64,000 nucleotides of DNA, taken from NCBI RefSeq assembly GCF_003382285.1, contig NZ_QTJR01000002.1, positions 372,001 to 436,000 of the forward strand, in the 5' to 3' direction. The notes beneath the pieces were generated by a model. It made no database searches. It saw only the letters and a list, made by a program, of their open reading frames with translations, and was not told where the DNA came from. This DNA is from Lysobacter soli. GTDB taxonomy: Bacteria > Pseudomonadota > Gammaproteobacteria > Xanthomonadales > Xanthomonadaceae. Both the position numbers and the translations under genes were made by a program. Below, one piece after another: positions 17,109 through 25,814 of the stretch (position 1 is its first letter; the number at the start of each line of letters is the position of its first letter).

Positions 17109-17543
17109 ATGCGCAACCGCCGTTCACTGACCCGTTCGCCGTCGGCCGCCCGCCAGCGCGGCATGAGCCTGATCGAGATCATCATCGTGATCGTGCTGAT
17201 CGGCGCGGTGCTGGCCTTCGTCGGCAGCCGCGTGCTGGGCGGCAAGGATCGCGGCGACTACAACATCGCCAAGGCGCAGGTGCAGACGATGGCCGGCAAG
17301 ATCGAATCCTTCCAGATGGACACCGGCCGCCTGCCGACCTCGCTGGAGGAACTGGTCACCCAGCCCAGCGACGTGAACGGTTGGCTTGGTCCGTACGCGA
17401 AGGCGACGGAACTGAAGGATCCGTGGGGCCATCCGCTCGAATACCGCGCGCCGGGCGAAGGCGGCCCGTTCGACCTGGTGAGCCTGGGCAAGGACGGCAA
17501 GCCCGGCGGCACCAGCGTCGATGGCGACATCAAGTACGAGTAA
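17109..17543 (+). CDS. gspG: Major pseudopilin GspG (XpsG)
   Basis: Main subunit of the type II pseudopilus. Start ATG 17109, 144 residues. The prepilin leader ends in RQRG, with cleavage before MSLIEIIIVIVLIG (Glu at +5), followed by the hydrophobic helix. The C-terminal half has the GspG signature with TSLEELVTQP, WGHPLEYRAPGEGGPFDLVSLGKDGKPGG and the calcium-binding type end (GGTSVDGDI). It follows gspF after 116 bases with no clear promoter and precedes the minor pseudopilins. The leader is longer (about 19 residues) than average. Confidence 0.95.
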   Translation: MRNRRSLTRSPSAARQRGMSLIEIIIVIVLIGAVLAFVGSRVLGGKDRGDYNIAKAQVQTMAGKIESFQMDTGRLPTSLEELVTQPSDVNGWLGPYAKATELKDPWGHPLEYRAPGEGGPFDLVSLGKDGKPGGTSVDGDIKYE

Positions 17544-17562
17544 GCGACCCGTCGGAGCCGAC

Positions 17563-18015
17563 ATGCATCGCGCACGCGGCGTTTCCCTGCTGGAGATGCT
17601 GCTGGTGATCGCGTTGATCGCCGCCATCAGCGTGCTCGCGCTGGCGGCGATGAGCGGCGGGCGCGAAGGCATGCAACTGCGATCCAGCACGAAGCAGGTC
17701 GCCTCCGCGCTGCGTTTCACCCGCACGCATGCGATTGCCACAGGGCAACCGCAGCGCTTCACGCTCGATCCGGTCAAGCGCACCTGGACCGCGCCGATGG
17801 GTCGCAACGGCGACATTCCGCCGAACCTGAGCATCACCTTCACCGGCGCACGCGAAGTGCAACCCAGGCGCGGCGAGGGCGCGATCGTGTTCTTCCCCGA
17901 TGGCGCCAGCACCGGCGGTCGCGTGCAGCTCGGCGCGCGCAAGGCCGCCTGGAACATCGACGTGGCCTGGCTCACGGGCGAGGTGAAGATGAAGCGCGCG
18001 CAGGGGGTGCGATGA
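17563..18015 (+). CDS. gspH: Minor pseudopilin GspH (XpsH)
   Basis: Minor pseudopilin of the type II secretion apparatus. Start ATG 17563, with GGAG nine bases upstream; 150 residues. A short leader MHRARG is followed by the mature N-terminus VSLLEMLLVIALIAAISVLAL with Glu at +5, then a GspH-type globular part (ASALRFTRTHAIATGQPQRF is characteristic). Ends with a stop overlapping the gspI start by four bases. Position between gspG and gspI confirms the assignment. Confidence 0.92.
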   Translation: MHRARGVSLLEMLLVIALIAAISVLALAAMSGGREGMQLRSSTKQVASALRFTRTHAIATGQPQRFTLDPVKRTWTAPMGRNGDIPPNLSITFTGAREVQPRRGEGAIVFFPDGASTGGRVQLGARKAAWNIDVAWLTGEVKMKRAQGVR

Positions 18016-18434
18016 CGCACCGCCAACACGGCTACACGCTGCTGGAAGTCATCGTCGCCTTCGCGTTGCTGGCGATGGCGCTGACGTTGCTGCTCGGCAT
18101 CCTGTCCGGTTCGGCGCGACAGGTGCGCCAGTCGGCCGACGCCGGACGCGCGGCGTTGTACGCGCAGTCGGTGATGGATCAGGTCGGCGTCGGCCAACGC
18201 CTGGCGGCCAGCGAGCGCGACGGCGATTTCGAACAGGGCCGCTACCGCTGGCGCCTGCGCGTCGCACCGTGGCGCGATCCGGCGGTCGCCGCGAGCGGCC
18301 AGCCGATGACGCTGGGCGGGCCGGAGCTGTTCGAGGTCACGCTGGCGATGCAGTGGGGCGACGGTCCGGGCCAGCGCCTGCAACTGCGCACGCTGCGCAT
18401 CGCCGCGGCCGGCAGCGGAGGCTCGCTGCCATGA
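18012..18434 (+). CDS. gspI: Minor pseudopilin GspI (XpsI)
   Basis: Minor pseudopilin; in homologous systems GspI starts the tip complex with GspJ and GspK. 140 residues with a very short leader MTHRQHG, then YTLLEVIVAFALLAMALTLLLG (Glu at +5). The ATG at 18012 overlaps the gspH stop, and its own stop overlaps the gspJ start (ATGA at 18431-18434), giving tight translational coupling of the tip subunits. Confidence 0.92.
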   Translation: MTHRQHGYTLLEVIVAFALLAMALTLLLGILSGSARQVRQSADAGRAALYAQSVMDQVGVGQRLAASERDGDFEQGRYRWRLRVAPWRDPAVAASGQPMTLGGPELFEVTLAMQWGDGPGQRLQLRTLRIAAAGSGGSLP

Positions 18435-19102
18435 GGCGAGCACGTCCGTCGAATTCCCGTGCGTCGCGCGGCTTCACGCTGATCGAAGTGCTGATCGCGA
18501 TGGTGCTGCTCGTCGCCGGCCTCGCGCTTGCGTTCGCGACGCTGGGCGCCGCCACACGCACCGCCGCGCGCGGCGAAGCGATGGCCGATCGCAGCGAACG
18601 CATGCGCGCGGTCGAAGGTTTCATGCGCACGCGCCTCACCGGTGCGCGGCCGATCGCGTTCGACATCGACCAGACACGCGCGATCGCCGTGCGCTTCATC
18701 GGCGAGCGCGAGCGCATGCGATTCGTCGCCGACATTCCCGATTACCTCGGCCGCGGCGGCCCATACCTGCACGATTTCAGGATCGAGGACGCCGGTGACG
18801 GCGCGCGCGTGACGCTGGCACTCAGCATGGTGCAGGCCGGCAAGACAGTGGAGGAACGCGATCCCCGGCCGCCGGAGATGCTGGTCGACGGGCTGCGCGA
18901 GGTGCGTTTCCGTTATCGCGCACTCGATGAGGACGGCCGCCTGGGCGACTGGCTGGACGAATGGAAGGCGACCGAGCAACTGCCGTTGCTGGTCGAAGTG
19001 ACGATGATCGATCGCGATGGCGCCGCGTGGCCACCGCTGGTCGTATCGCTGCCGCTGGCGCCGGCGTTCAGTGCCTTCGCATTGCCGGTGCAGACGCAAT
19101 GA
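18431..19102 (+). CDS. gspJ: Minor pseudopilin GspJ (XpsJ)
   Basis: Tip-complex pseudopilin. Start ATG 18431; 223 residues. The leader ends SRASRG before FTLIEVLIAMVLLVAGLALAF (Glu at +5). The globular domain includes the GspJ-like segments RMRFVADIPDYLGRGGPY and LVDGLREVRFRYRALDEDG. The four-base overlap with gspK keeps the subunits coupled. Length and position match XpsJ. Confidence 0.92.
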   Translation: MRRARPSNSRASRGFTLIEVLIAMVLLVAGLALAFATLGAATRTAARGEAMADRSERMRAVEGFMRTRLTGARPIAFDIDQTRAIAVRFIGERERMRFVADIPDYLGRGGPYLHDFRIEDAGDGARVTLALSMVQAGKTVEERDPRPPEMLVDGLREVRFRYRALDEDGRLGDWLDEWKATEQLPLLVEVTMIDRDGAAWPPLVVSLPLAPAFSAFALPVQTQ

Positions 19103-19998
19103 CGCGCCTGCATCGCCACGCGTCGACATCGCGCTCGCGCGGCGCGGCACTGATCCTGGTGCTGTGGCTGATCGTGCTGCTGACGGCATTGATCGGCGGC
19201 TTCGCGCTGGCGGCACGCGTGGAATCTCTGCAAGGCCGCGTGCTGGTTCGGGGACTCGTCGCATCGAACGCCGCGCGCGCGGGGCTCGAGTATTCGCTGA
19301 CCCGCGTCTCGTTGCCGGATGCACGCCTGCAATGGAAGCCCGACGGCACCGCGCATCGCTGGCGCTTTGGCGACGCGCAGGTCGAGGTGAAGATCGTCGA
19401 CGAGAACGGCAAGCTCGACATCAACCAGGCGCCGCATCCGCTGCTGGCGGCGCTGATCCAGCGCAAGGGCGTGGAGCCGTCGGAAGCCGGGCGCATCGCC
19501 GGGGCGATCGTCGACTGGCGCGACGCCGACCTGCTGACCCAGCCCGGTGGCGGCGCCGAGGACGGCGACTACGAAGCGGCCGGCCGCCCCTACGGCGCCA
19601 AGGACGCGGAGTTCGAAAGCGTGGCCGAGCTGCTGCAGGTGCTGGGCATGACGCCGGCGCTGTACGCGAAGCTCGAACCGGACCTGACCGTCTACAGCGG
19701 CCGCGCCCAGCCGGATCCGGCGTATGCCTCGGCGGAACTGCTCGATGCGATGGGGTTGAACGGTGCCGACCTGGTCGCCCAGCGCGGCCGGCCCGCCGGC
19801 GCGCTGCCGGTGGACGGCGCCCTGCCGGGCGCAAGCATGGTCGGCGCCGGCAGCGGCACCTATAGTATCGACAGCCGCGCGCGGCTCCCCGACGGTCGAC
19901 AGTCGCTGCTGCGAGCGGTGGTTCGCACGGGCGGAGGGGGCTTGCCTGGCATGGCGTACGTGCCGTTGCGCTGGGAGGAGGGAGCATCACCGCGATGA
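19099..19998 (+). CDS. gspK: Minor pseudopilin GspK (XpsK)
   Basis: Largest minor pseudopilin, at the pseudopilus tip. Start ATG 19099; 299 residues. Cleavage is expected after SRSRG, leaving AALILVLWLIVLLTALIGG; residue +5 is not Glu, the known exception for GspK. VKIVDENGKLDINQA is the conserved GspK motif, followed by GRIAGAIVDWRDAD and a calcium-site type Asp-rich loop. The gene ends four bases into gspL. Confidence 0.93.
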   Translation: MTRLHRHASTSRSRGAALILVLWLIVLLTALIGGFALAARVESLQGRVLVRGLVASNAARAGLEYSLTRVSLPDARLQWKPDGTAHRWRFGDAQVEVKIVDENGKLDINQAPHPLLAALIQRKGVEPSEAGRIAGAIVDWRDADLLTQPGGGAEDGDYEAAGRPYGAKDAEFESVAELLQVLGMTPALYAKLEPDLTVYSGRAQPDPAYASAELLDAMGLNGADLVAQRGRPAGALPVDGALPGASMVGAGSGTYSIDSRARLPDGRQSLLRAVVRTGGGGLPGMAYVPLRWEEGASPR

Positions 19999-21218
19999 AC
20001 GCAAGGAGCGAAAGCCGGCCACCAACCCGGCCTGCCGCCGACTGGGCGCAGGACCGGCTGCGTCGCCTGGGTGCGCGTCTGGCGCCCGGCGCGGGCGGCT
20101 TCGCCCATTGGTGGGCGCACAACCTCGCGGCATGGCTGCCGGCGCGCGTCCGCCGCGTGCTCGGTTTCGACCGCGGCCGCCTGCTGATGCAGGTGCAGGG
20201 CGACGCGGTACAGGTCCGGCTGCAGCAGGGCGGCGATCTTCGCGACCTCGGCGCCGTGCCGCAGCTCGCGCTGCCGGGCGAGGACGCCATCGTCGCGCCG
20301 ATCGATCCGCTGGCGACACTGCTTCCGCCGCGCCTGGCCGATCTGCCGCGCTGGCTCCTGCTGCCCGCCGCTGCCGGCCTACGCCGGCCCCTGACCCTGC
20401 CGGGCGCCGCGGGCGACCGGCTTCGCGACGTCGTCGGTTTCGAGATCGACCGGCAGACGCCGTTCACCCCCGACAACGTCGCCTTCGATGCGCGCGTGCT
20501 GGGCCGTCGCGATGCCGACGGCCTGATCGAGGCCGAACTCGTCGTCGTGCCGCGCCAGCGCCTCGACGCGCCGCTGTCGTCGCTGGGCCCGATGGCCGAC
20601 TCGCTCGCCGGCATCGACCTGTGCGCAGAGAACGGCCAGCCGCTCGGCGTGAACCTGCTCGATCCAGCGCTGCGCCGTCGCCATGGCGACGCGTTCCGCT
20701 ACTGGAATCTTGCGCTCGCCGCGGTGGCGGTGATCGCCGTCGCCGCGACGATGTGGCAGCTGCTCGCCAACCGCCGCGCCGCCGCCGATGAACTGGAAGC
20801 GCGCATCGCGAGCCAGGCGACCGCCGCGCGCAGCGCCGCCGCCGAACGGCAGGCGTTGATCGACCTGATCGAAGGCCAGGCCTTCCTCGACCGCGAACGC
20901 GCGCAGCGTCCGACCACGGTGGAAGTGCTCGACGAACTCACCCAGCGCCTGCCCGACAGCACGTACCTGGAAAAGCTGGCGATCGAGGACAACAACCTGC
21001 TGATGATCGGCCTCAGCCGCGAAGCCCCGTCGCTGGTGCAGCGCCTGCAAGGTTCGAAGCTGTGGCGCGCGCCGTCGCTCACCGGCGCGCTGATGCCCGA
21101 TCCCGTCAGCGGGCGCGATCGCTTCACGCTGACAGCCGAACTCGGCACGCCCGCATCGACCGCGCAGCGCGCACCGGCGCCCTCGCAGCCGCAGCCGGAG
21201 GACGCCGATGGCGGCTGA
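19995..21218 (+). CDS. gspL: Type II secretion system assembly protein GspL (XpsL)
   Basis: Bitopic inner-membrane protein that recruits GspE through its cytoplasmic actin-like domain and pairs with GspM. 407 residues: a cytoplasmic part (about 50-230, including the PilM/GspL-like DVVGFEIDRQTPFTPDNVAFDARV), one membrane helix near WNLALAAVAVIAVAATMW (about 236-253), a coiled coil, and a periplasmic ferredoxin-like domain. Overlaps gspM by 11 bases. The sequence is divergent from enterobacterial GspL but typical in layout of Xanthomonas XpsL. Confidence 0.88.
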   Translation: MNARSESRPPTRPAADWAQDRLRRLGARLAPGAGGFAHWWAHNLAAWLPARVRRVLGFDRGRLLMQVQGDAVQVRLQQGGDLRDLGAVPQLALPGEDAIVAPIDPLATLLPPRLADLPRWLLLPAAAGLRRPLTLPGAAGDRLRDVVGFEIDRQTPFTPDNVAFDARVLGRRDADGLIEAELVVVPRQRLDAPLSSLGPMADSLAGIDLCAENGQPLGVNLLDPALRRRHGDAFRYWNLALAAVAVIAVAATMWQLLANRRAAADELEARIASQATAARSAAAERQALIDLIEGQAFLDRERAQRPTTVEVLDELTQRLPDSTYLEKLAIEDNNLLMIGLSREAPSLVQRLQGSKLWRAPSLTGALMPDPVSGRDRFTLTAELGTPASTAQRAPAPSQPQPEDADGG

Positions 21219-21882
21219 CCCGACGCACGCCCGTCCGCAGGTGCAGGCCGCCACGGCGACGCCGCGCATCGGTCGCGACCAGTGGCTCGCGCTCGGCCTG
21301 CTGCTGGCCGCGTTGCTGCTGGGGTATCTGATCCTCGTGCATCCGTGGTTCACCGCGCCGATGCTGGAAGCCAACGAGCGCGTCGAAAGCCTGCAACAGC
21401 GCGAACTTCGCCAGCGCATGCAGCTGCAGCAGGCGCCGCAGGTGCAGCAGCGCCTCGCGCAGGTGCGCGCGCAGCAGGCGCGTTCGCCGGGATTCCTGCC
21501 GGAAAGCAGCGCGGAGCTCGCGACGGCCGGCCTCGTGCAACGACTGGAACGCGTCGTCGCCGAAGCCAGTCCCGGCAATCGCAGTTGCGCGATCAGCAAC
21601 CGATCGCCGCTGAGCGAACCGCGTCGCGACCGCTATCCGCGCGTCATCGTGCAGGTGCGCCTGCGTTGCGGGACGCCGGAACTGATGAGCGTGCTCTACG
21701 CGCTGGAAGCCGGCTCGCCGCGGCTGTTCGTCGGCAACCTCAACCTGCTGTCCTCGCGCGGCTATTTCCTCCCGGGCGCGAATCAGCCCAGCGGCGATGG
21801 CGGCCTGGACGTGAGCTTCGATCTCTACGGCTACCTGCGTCCGTCGCCGAATGTCGCGGAGGTGTCGCGTGCGCCTCGATGA
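21208..21882 (+). CDS. gspM: Type II secretion system protein GspM (XpsM)
   Basis: Inner-membrane partner of GspL. 224 residues: a short cytoplasmic segment, one membrane helix LALGLLLAALLLGYLILVHPWF (about 28-49), a Gln/Glu-rich coiled coil (NERVESLQQRELRQRMQLQQ...), and a periplasmic domain with LMSVLYALEAGSPRLFVGNLNLLSSRGYF, which fits GspM. Start ATG 21208 lies inside the end of gspL. A GGAGG near its 3' end serves as the ribosome-binding site for the next gene. Confidence 0.88.
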   Translation: MAADPTHARPQVQAATATPRIGRDQWLALGLLLAALLLGYLILVHPWFTAPMLEANERVESLQQRELRQRMQLQQAPQVQQRLAQVRAQQARSPGFLPESSAELATAGLVQRLERVVAEASPGNRSCAISNRSPLSEPRRDRYPRVIVQVRLRCGTPELMSVLYALEAGSPRLFVGNLNLLSSRGYFLPGANQPSGDGGLDVSFDLYGYLRPSPNVAEVSRAPR

Positions 21883-22711
21883 CGCCGGCCCGCGCACCTG
21901 GTTGCTGGCGACCGTCGCCGGCTGGGCGGTGCTCGCGTGGCTGCTCGCGGTGTTCGGCATGGGCCGCCACGCGCAGGCGCTGGACGCCGACCCCGGCCTG
22001 CTTCGCCCGCTGCCGAATGCGCGTCCGCCGGCGCCTCAGCGGCTCGGTCCGCTGTCGCAGTACGCGGCCATCGCGCAGCGTCCGCTGTTCTCGCAGGATC
22101 GCCTCCCCAAGCCCTTCTTCCTGCAGGGCGAAGGCGAGGGCGAGGGCCAGCAGACCGCGTTCGATTACGTGCTGACCAGCGTGCTGATCACGCCGACGCT
22201 GAAGATGGCGATCCTGCAGCCGGCCGACGGCAGCGAATCGGTGCGCGTGAAGCTCGGCGAGGTGCCCGAATCGCATCCGGCCTGGCGGCTGACCTCGCTC
22301 GACGCACGCAGCGCCGTTTTCGAAGGTCCCGAAGGTCGGCGCGAAATGACCTTGCGCGTGTTCGATGGAAACGGCGGCCAGCCGCCGACCGCGGTCGCCA
22401 CCGCACCGGGCACGAACCGGCAGCAGCCGGTGGGCGTTCCGGTGCCGCCAGCCGCAGCGAACGCGGCTGCTGCGAACGCCGCGCGTCCCGGCAACGCCAG
22501 CGCGAACGCGCGTCCCGCGGGCAACGGCACCGCGTCGAACCGCAACGCGAACAACACCCAGACGCCGGCGCCGCCGCCGGCGCCCGAGCCCAGCGAAAAC
22601 ACGCCAATGACGCCGGAGGCGCAGATGGAAGCCATCCGCAAGCGGATCGAAGCACGTCGTGCACAGATGCGCCAGCAGCAATCCGCGCAACCCCCGGCCC
22701 AGACGCCTTGA
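21869..22711 (+). CDS. gspN: Type II secretion GspC-like protein (XpsN)
   Basis: Corresponds by position and layout to XpsN, which takes the GspC role of linking the inner-membrane platform to the secretin in Xanthomonas. I choose GTG 21869, seven bases after GGAGG, giving 280 residues; an upstream ATG at 21851 is less likely. One N-terminal membrane helix (TWLLATVAGWAVLAWLLAVF), then a GspC homology-region-like domain (YAAIAQRPLFSQDRLP ... YVLTSVLITPTLKMAIL ... VRVKLGEVPESHPAWRL). There is no PDZ or coiled coil; instead the tail is a long Ala/Asn/Pro-rich low-complexity stretch and a charged helix. Confidence 0.82.
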   Translation: MRLDDAGPRTWLLATVAGWAVLAWLLAVFGMGRHAQALDADPGLLRPLPNARPPAPQRLGPLSQYAAIAQRPLFSQDRLPKPFFLQGEGEGEGQQTAFDYVLTSVLITPTLKMAILQPADGSESVRVKLGEVPESHPAWRLTSLDARSAVFEGPEGRREMTLRVFDGNGGQPPTAVATAPGTNRQQPVGVPVPPAAANAAAANAARPGNASANARPAGNGTASNRNANNTQTPAPPPAPEPSENTPMTPEAQMEAIRKRIEARRAQMRQQQSAQPPAQTP

Positions 22712-22719
22712 GAGACCGC

Positions 22720-24960
22720 ATGAATTCCCGTCCGATGAAGCTCCGCCCCGGCATCGCCGCACAGGCGATCGCCACCGCGACCATCGCCAGCCTGCTGGCC
22801 TCGTGCGCGACCGCCCCGGTGCCGAACATCCGGCGAGCTGACACGACCGCCGCGCAGCCCGGCGCCGCCGATGGCGCGCGCGGTGCGACGACGCAGGAAC
22901 CCTTGCCCGAGTCGACCGATGCCGGCGACGCGCGTCCGCAGATCCGTCGCGGCACCGGGCAGGTCATCAACCGCAGCGCCGCGAGCGCGCCGCCGCCGGG
23001 CCTGGGCGGCACGACCGGCTCGGCCACGTTCAATTTCGAAGGCGAATCGCTGCACGCGGTGGTCAAGGCGATCCTCGGCGACATGCTCGGCCAGAACTAC
23101 GTGATCGCACCGGGCGTGCAGGGCACGGTGACGCTCGCCACGCCCAAGCCGGTGAGCCCGGCCGAAGCGCTCAACCTGCTGGAAATGGTGCTCGGCTGGA
23201 ACAATGCGCGCCTGGTCTACAGCGGCGGCCGCTACAACATCGTCCCGGGCGACCAGGCGTTGCCGGGCAACGTCGCCGCACGCACCGGCGAGGCGAGCAC
23301 CGCACGCGGCTTCGAAGTGCGCACGGTCCCGCTGAAGTACGTCTCCGCGACGGAGATGGAGAAGATCCTCAAGCCGTACGCGCGCCCGAACGCGATCGTC
23401 AACGTCGACAACTCGCGCAACGTCATCACCGTCGGCGGCAGCCGTTCCGAACTCGAGAACTACCTGCGCACGATCGAGGTGTTCGACGTCGACTGGCTGT
23501 CGGGCATGTCGGTGGGCGTGTTCCCGCTGCAGTCGGGCAAGGCGACGCGCGTCGTGGCCGACCTGGAGAAGGTGTTCGGCGAGCAGAGCAAGTCGCCGGT
23601 CGCCGGCATGTTCCGCTTCATGCCGCTGGAAGGCGCGAACGCGGTGCTGGTCATCACCTCGCAGCCGAACTACCTCGACGACATCCAGCAGTGGCTGGAG
23701 CGCATCGACAGCGCCGGCGGCACCGTGCAGCTGTATTCGTACGAACTGAAGTACATCAAGGCCAAGGATCTCGCGGACCGACTTGCCGACGTGTTCGGTT
23801 CTGGCCGCGGCGGGCAGTCGGGCGAAAGTGGCGGTCCGCCGTCGCTGATGCCGGGCCTGGAATCGGTCGAACTGAAGGACAACAGCGACGCCAGCGGCAG
23901 CACGGCGACGCTCGGCAGCGACACGGGCAGCAGCAGCGGCACCGGAACGGGCGGCAACGGCACGCTCTCGCTGAGCCAGCAGCAGAGCGGCAACGCGAGC
24001 CTCACGCTCGACGTCAACGGCGATCGCGTCGGCGTGTCGGCGGTGGAGGAAACCAATTCGATCATCGTGCGCAGCAGTCCATCGGCGTGGAAGTCGATCC
24101 GCGACGTGATCGAACGCCTCGACGTCATGCCGATGCAGGTGCACATCGAGGCGCAGGTCGTCGAAGTGCAGCTCAAGGGCGACCTGAAATACGGCGTGAA
24201 CTGGTACTTCGAACGCGCCGTCACCGACGCCGGCCTGCCCGATGCCGTCGGCCGCACGACGTGGAGCACGCTGGCCGGCAGCATCCAGCCGGCCACCGGC
24301 AACCCGGCGGGCCTGGCGTGGACCTTCCTCGGCCGCAATGCCGCCGCGGTGATCAGTGCGCTGGACCAGGTCACCGACCTGCAACTGCTGCAGACGCCGT
24401 CGGTCGTCGTGCGCAACAACGCCGAGGCGACGCTCAACGTCGGCAGCAAGATCCCGATCTCGTCGGTGACGTTCAACCCGACCACCGGCAGCGACAACAC
24501 CTACAGCCAGGTGCAGTACCTGGACACCGGCACGATCCTGAAGGTGCGCCCGCGCGTGGCGAAGGACGGCGTCGTGTTCCTGGACATCGTGCAGGAAGTC
24601 AGCTCGCCCGGCGCGCAGGACACCGCCGACCGCAACGGCAACGTGCGCATCGACACGCGCAAGCTCAAGACCGAAGCGGCCGTGCAGAGCGGCGACACGG
24701 TCATGCTCGCCGGTTTGATCAGCGACGGCGTGGAGCGCGGCGCGTCCGGCTTCCCGGGCCTGAGCCGCATTCCCGTGATCGGCGGCCTGTTCGGCCAGCA
24801 GCGTTCGAGCAAGACGCGCAATGAAGTCATCGTGCTGCTGACGCCCACCATCGTGCGCAACCCGCAGGAAGCGCGCGACATGACCGACGAATACACCCGC
24901 CGCTTCCGCGCGATGGAACCGCTGCAGAAGACGCCGCGCCGGCCAGGCCAGCAACAGTGA
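22720..24960 (+). CDS. gspD: Type II secretion system secretin GspD (XpsD)
   Basis: Outer-membrane secretin channel. Start ATG 22720, 746 residues, with a lipoprotein-type signal (ASLLASCATAP; lipobox LASC), as XpsD is known to be a lipoprotein. After a Pro/Ala-rich linker come N0 (FNFEGESLHAVVKAILGDMLGQNYVI), N1-N3 repeats (VRTVPLKYVSATEMEKIL; YSYELKYIKAKDLADRLADVF with a Gly/Ser-rich loop of about 60 residues inside N3), and the secretin domain (VQTPSVV-type LQTPSVVVRNNAEATLNVGSKIP; SGDTVMLAGLISDG; GFPGLSRIPVIGGLFG). It is the last core gene of the operon and overlaps the next gene by four bases. Confidence 0.96.
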   Translation: MNSRPMKLRPGIAAQAIATATIASLLASCATAPVPNIRRADTTAAQPGAADGARGATTQEPLPESTDAGDARPQIRRGTGQVINRSAASAPPPGLGGTTGSATFNFEGESLHAVVKAILGDMLGQNYVIAPGVQGTVTLATPKPVSPAEALNLLEMVLGWNNARLVYSGGRYNIVPGDQALPGNVAARTGEASTARGFEVRTVPLKYVSATEMEKILKPYARPNAIVNVDNSRNVITVGGSRSELENYLRTIEVFDVDWLSGMSVGVFPLQSGKATRVVADLEKVFGEQSKSPVAGMFRFMPLEGANAVLVITSQPNYLDDIQQWLERIDSAGGTVQLYSYELKYIKAKDLADRLADVFGSGRGGQSGESGGPPSLMPGLESVELKDNSDASGSTATLGSDTGSSSGTGTGGNGTLSLSQQQSGNASLTLDVNGDRVGVSAVEETNSIIVRSSPSAWKSIRDVIERLDVMPMQVHIEAQVVEVQLKGDLKYGVNWYFERAVTDAGLPDAVGRTTWSTLAGSIQPATGNPAGLAWTFLGRNAAAVISALDQVTDLQLLQTPSVVVRNNAEATLNVGSKIPISSVTFNPTTGSDNTYSQVQYLDTGTILKVRPRVAKDGVVFLDIVQEVSSPGAQDTADRNGNVRIDTRKLKTEAAVQSGDTVMLAGLISDGVERGASGFPGLSRIPVIGGLFGQQRSSKTRNEVIVLLTPTIVRNPQEARDMTDEYTRRFRAMEPLQKTPRRPGQQQ

Positions 24961-25814
24961 CCAAGGCGGCCGCCGCGCCGGCGGTCGTCGGGCCCATCGT
25001 GATCGTCCCGGTCGGCACGGACGACGACGCGCTCGACGCCTGCCTGGCCGCACTCGATGCCGCCACCGCGCCGGGCACGCCGGTGTGGCTGGCCGACGAC
25101 GCGCAGGCGGGCCCGCGCGGCTACGCGATCATCGAACGCTGGATCGCGCGCACCGCGTTGAAGGCGGACTACACACGCCGCCAGCGCAGCGTGGGCGAAG
25201 TCGCACACCTGGACGAAGTGCTCGCCGCGTGTGGCGATGCCGACGTCGCCGTGCTCGCGAGCGATGCCTTCCCGGCGCCCGGGTGGTTGTCGCGTCTGTC
25301 GTCGGCCCTCGCCAGCGATGGCGCGATCGCCACCGCCACGCCCTGGAGCAACGCGGGCGAAGCCGCGGCGTGGCCCCGCATCGGCGAGATCGACCCCGTG
25401 CCGGACGACCTGGAGCGCATCTCGCGCGCCGCGAAGGCGATGCCCGCGCTGCATCCCGAACTACCCGCTGCCGTGAGCCACGCCGTGCTGCTGCGCGGCG
25501 CGGCCCGTCGTCGCGCCGGCGGCCTGGACGCGACCAGTTACGCGTCGTGGTACGCCGCGCTGATCGACCTGTCGTTGCGACTGGCCGGGCTGGGATGGCG
25601 CAACGCGCTGTGCGATACCGCGTTCGTCGCCCGTCGCGGCGAAGGCGGCCCCTTCGACGGCGACATGGACGCGCTCGCCGCGCGCTGGCCCGACTGGCAC
25701 GCGCGACTGGCCAATTACCTGATGCAGGATCCGCTGCGCGCCTCGCGCGTGCAGCTGGCGTCGCTGCTCGAACATCTCGGCCCCCCGGAACCGCAACGTG
25801 ATCTCTTCGTCTGA
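24957..25814 (+). CDS. Glycosyltransferase-like protein (GT-A fold, possibly degenerate)
   Basis: A 285-residue protein starting at GTG 24957, inside the gspD stop. The N-terminal strand-helix pattern (PIVIVPVGTDDDALDACLAALDAA, then GDADVAVLASDAFPAPGWLSRL) resembles family 2 glycosyltransferases; the DxD position reads SDA, and no clear catalytic Asp pair is seen, so activity is uncertain. It overlaps the following glycosyltransferase gene by 17 bases and is translationally coupled to the secretin gene. The pairing suggests modification of a surface or secreted component tied to type II secretion, but that is inference from position alone. Confidence 0.6.
   Translation: MTKAAAAPAVVGPIVIVPVGTDDDALDACLAALDAATAPGTPVWLADDAQAGPRGYAIIERWIARTALKADYTRRQRSVGEVAHLDEVLAACGDADVAVLASDAFPAPGWLSRLSSALASDGAIATATPWSNAGEAAAWPRIGEIDPVPDDLERISRAAKAMPALHPELPAAVSHAVLLRGAARRRAGGLDATSYASWYAALIDLSLRLAGLGWRNALCDTAFVARRGEGGPFDGDMDALAARWPDWHARLANYLMQDPLRASRVQLASLLEHLGPPEPQRDLFV

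Noticed and set aside
22165-25053. 962-codon open frame antisense to gspN-gspD
   Set aside because: Shadow of high-GC coding sequence; composition is low-complexity basic and the secretin gene explains the region fully.
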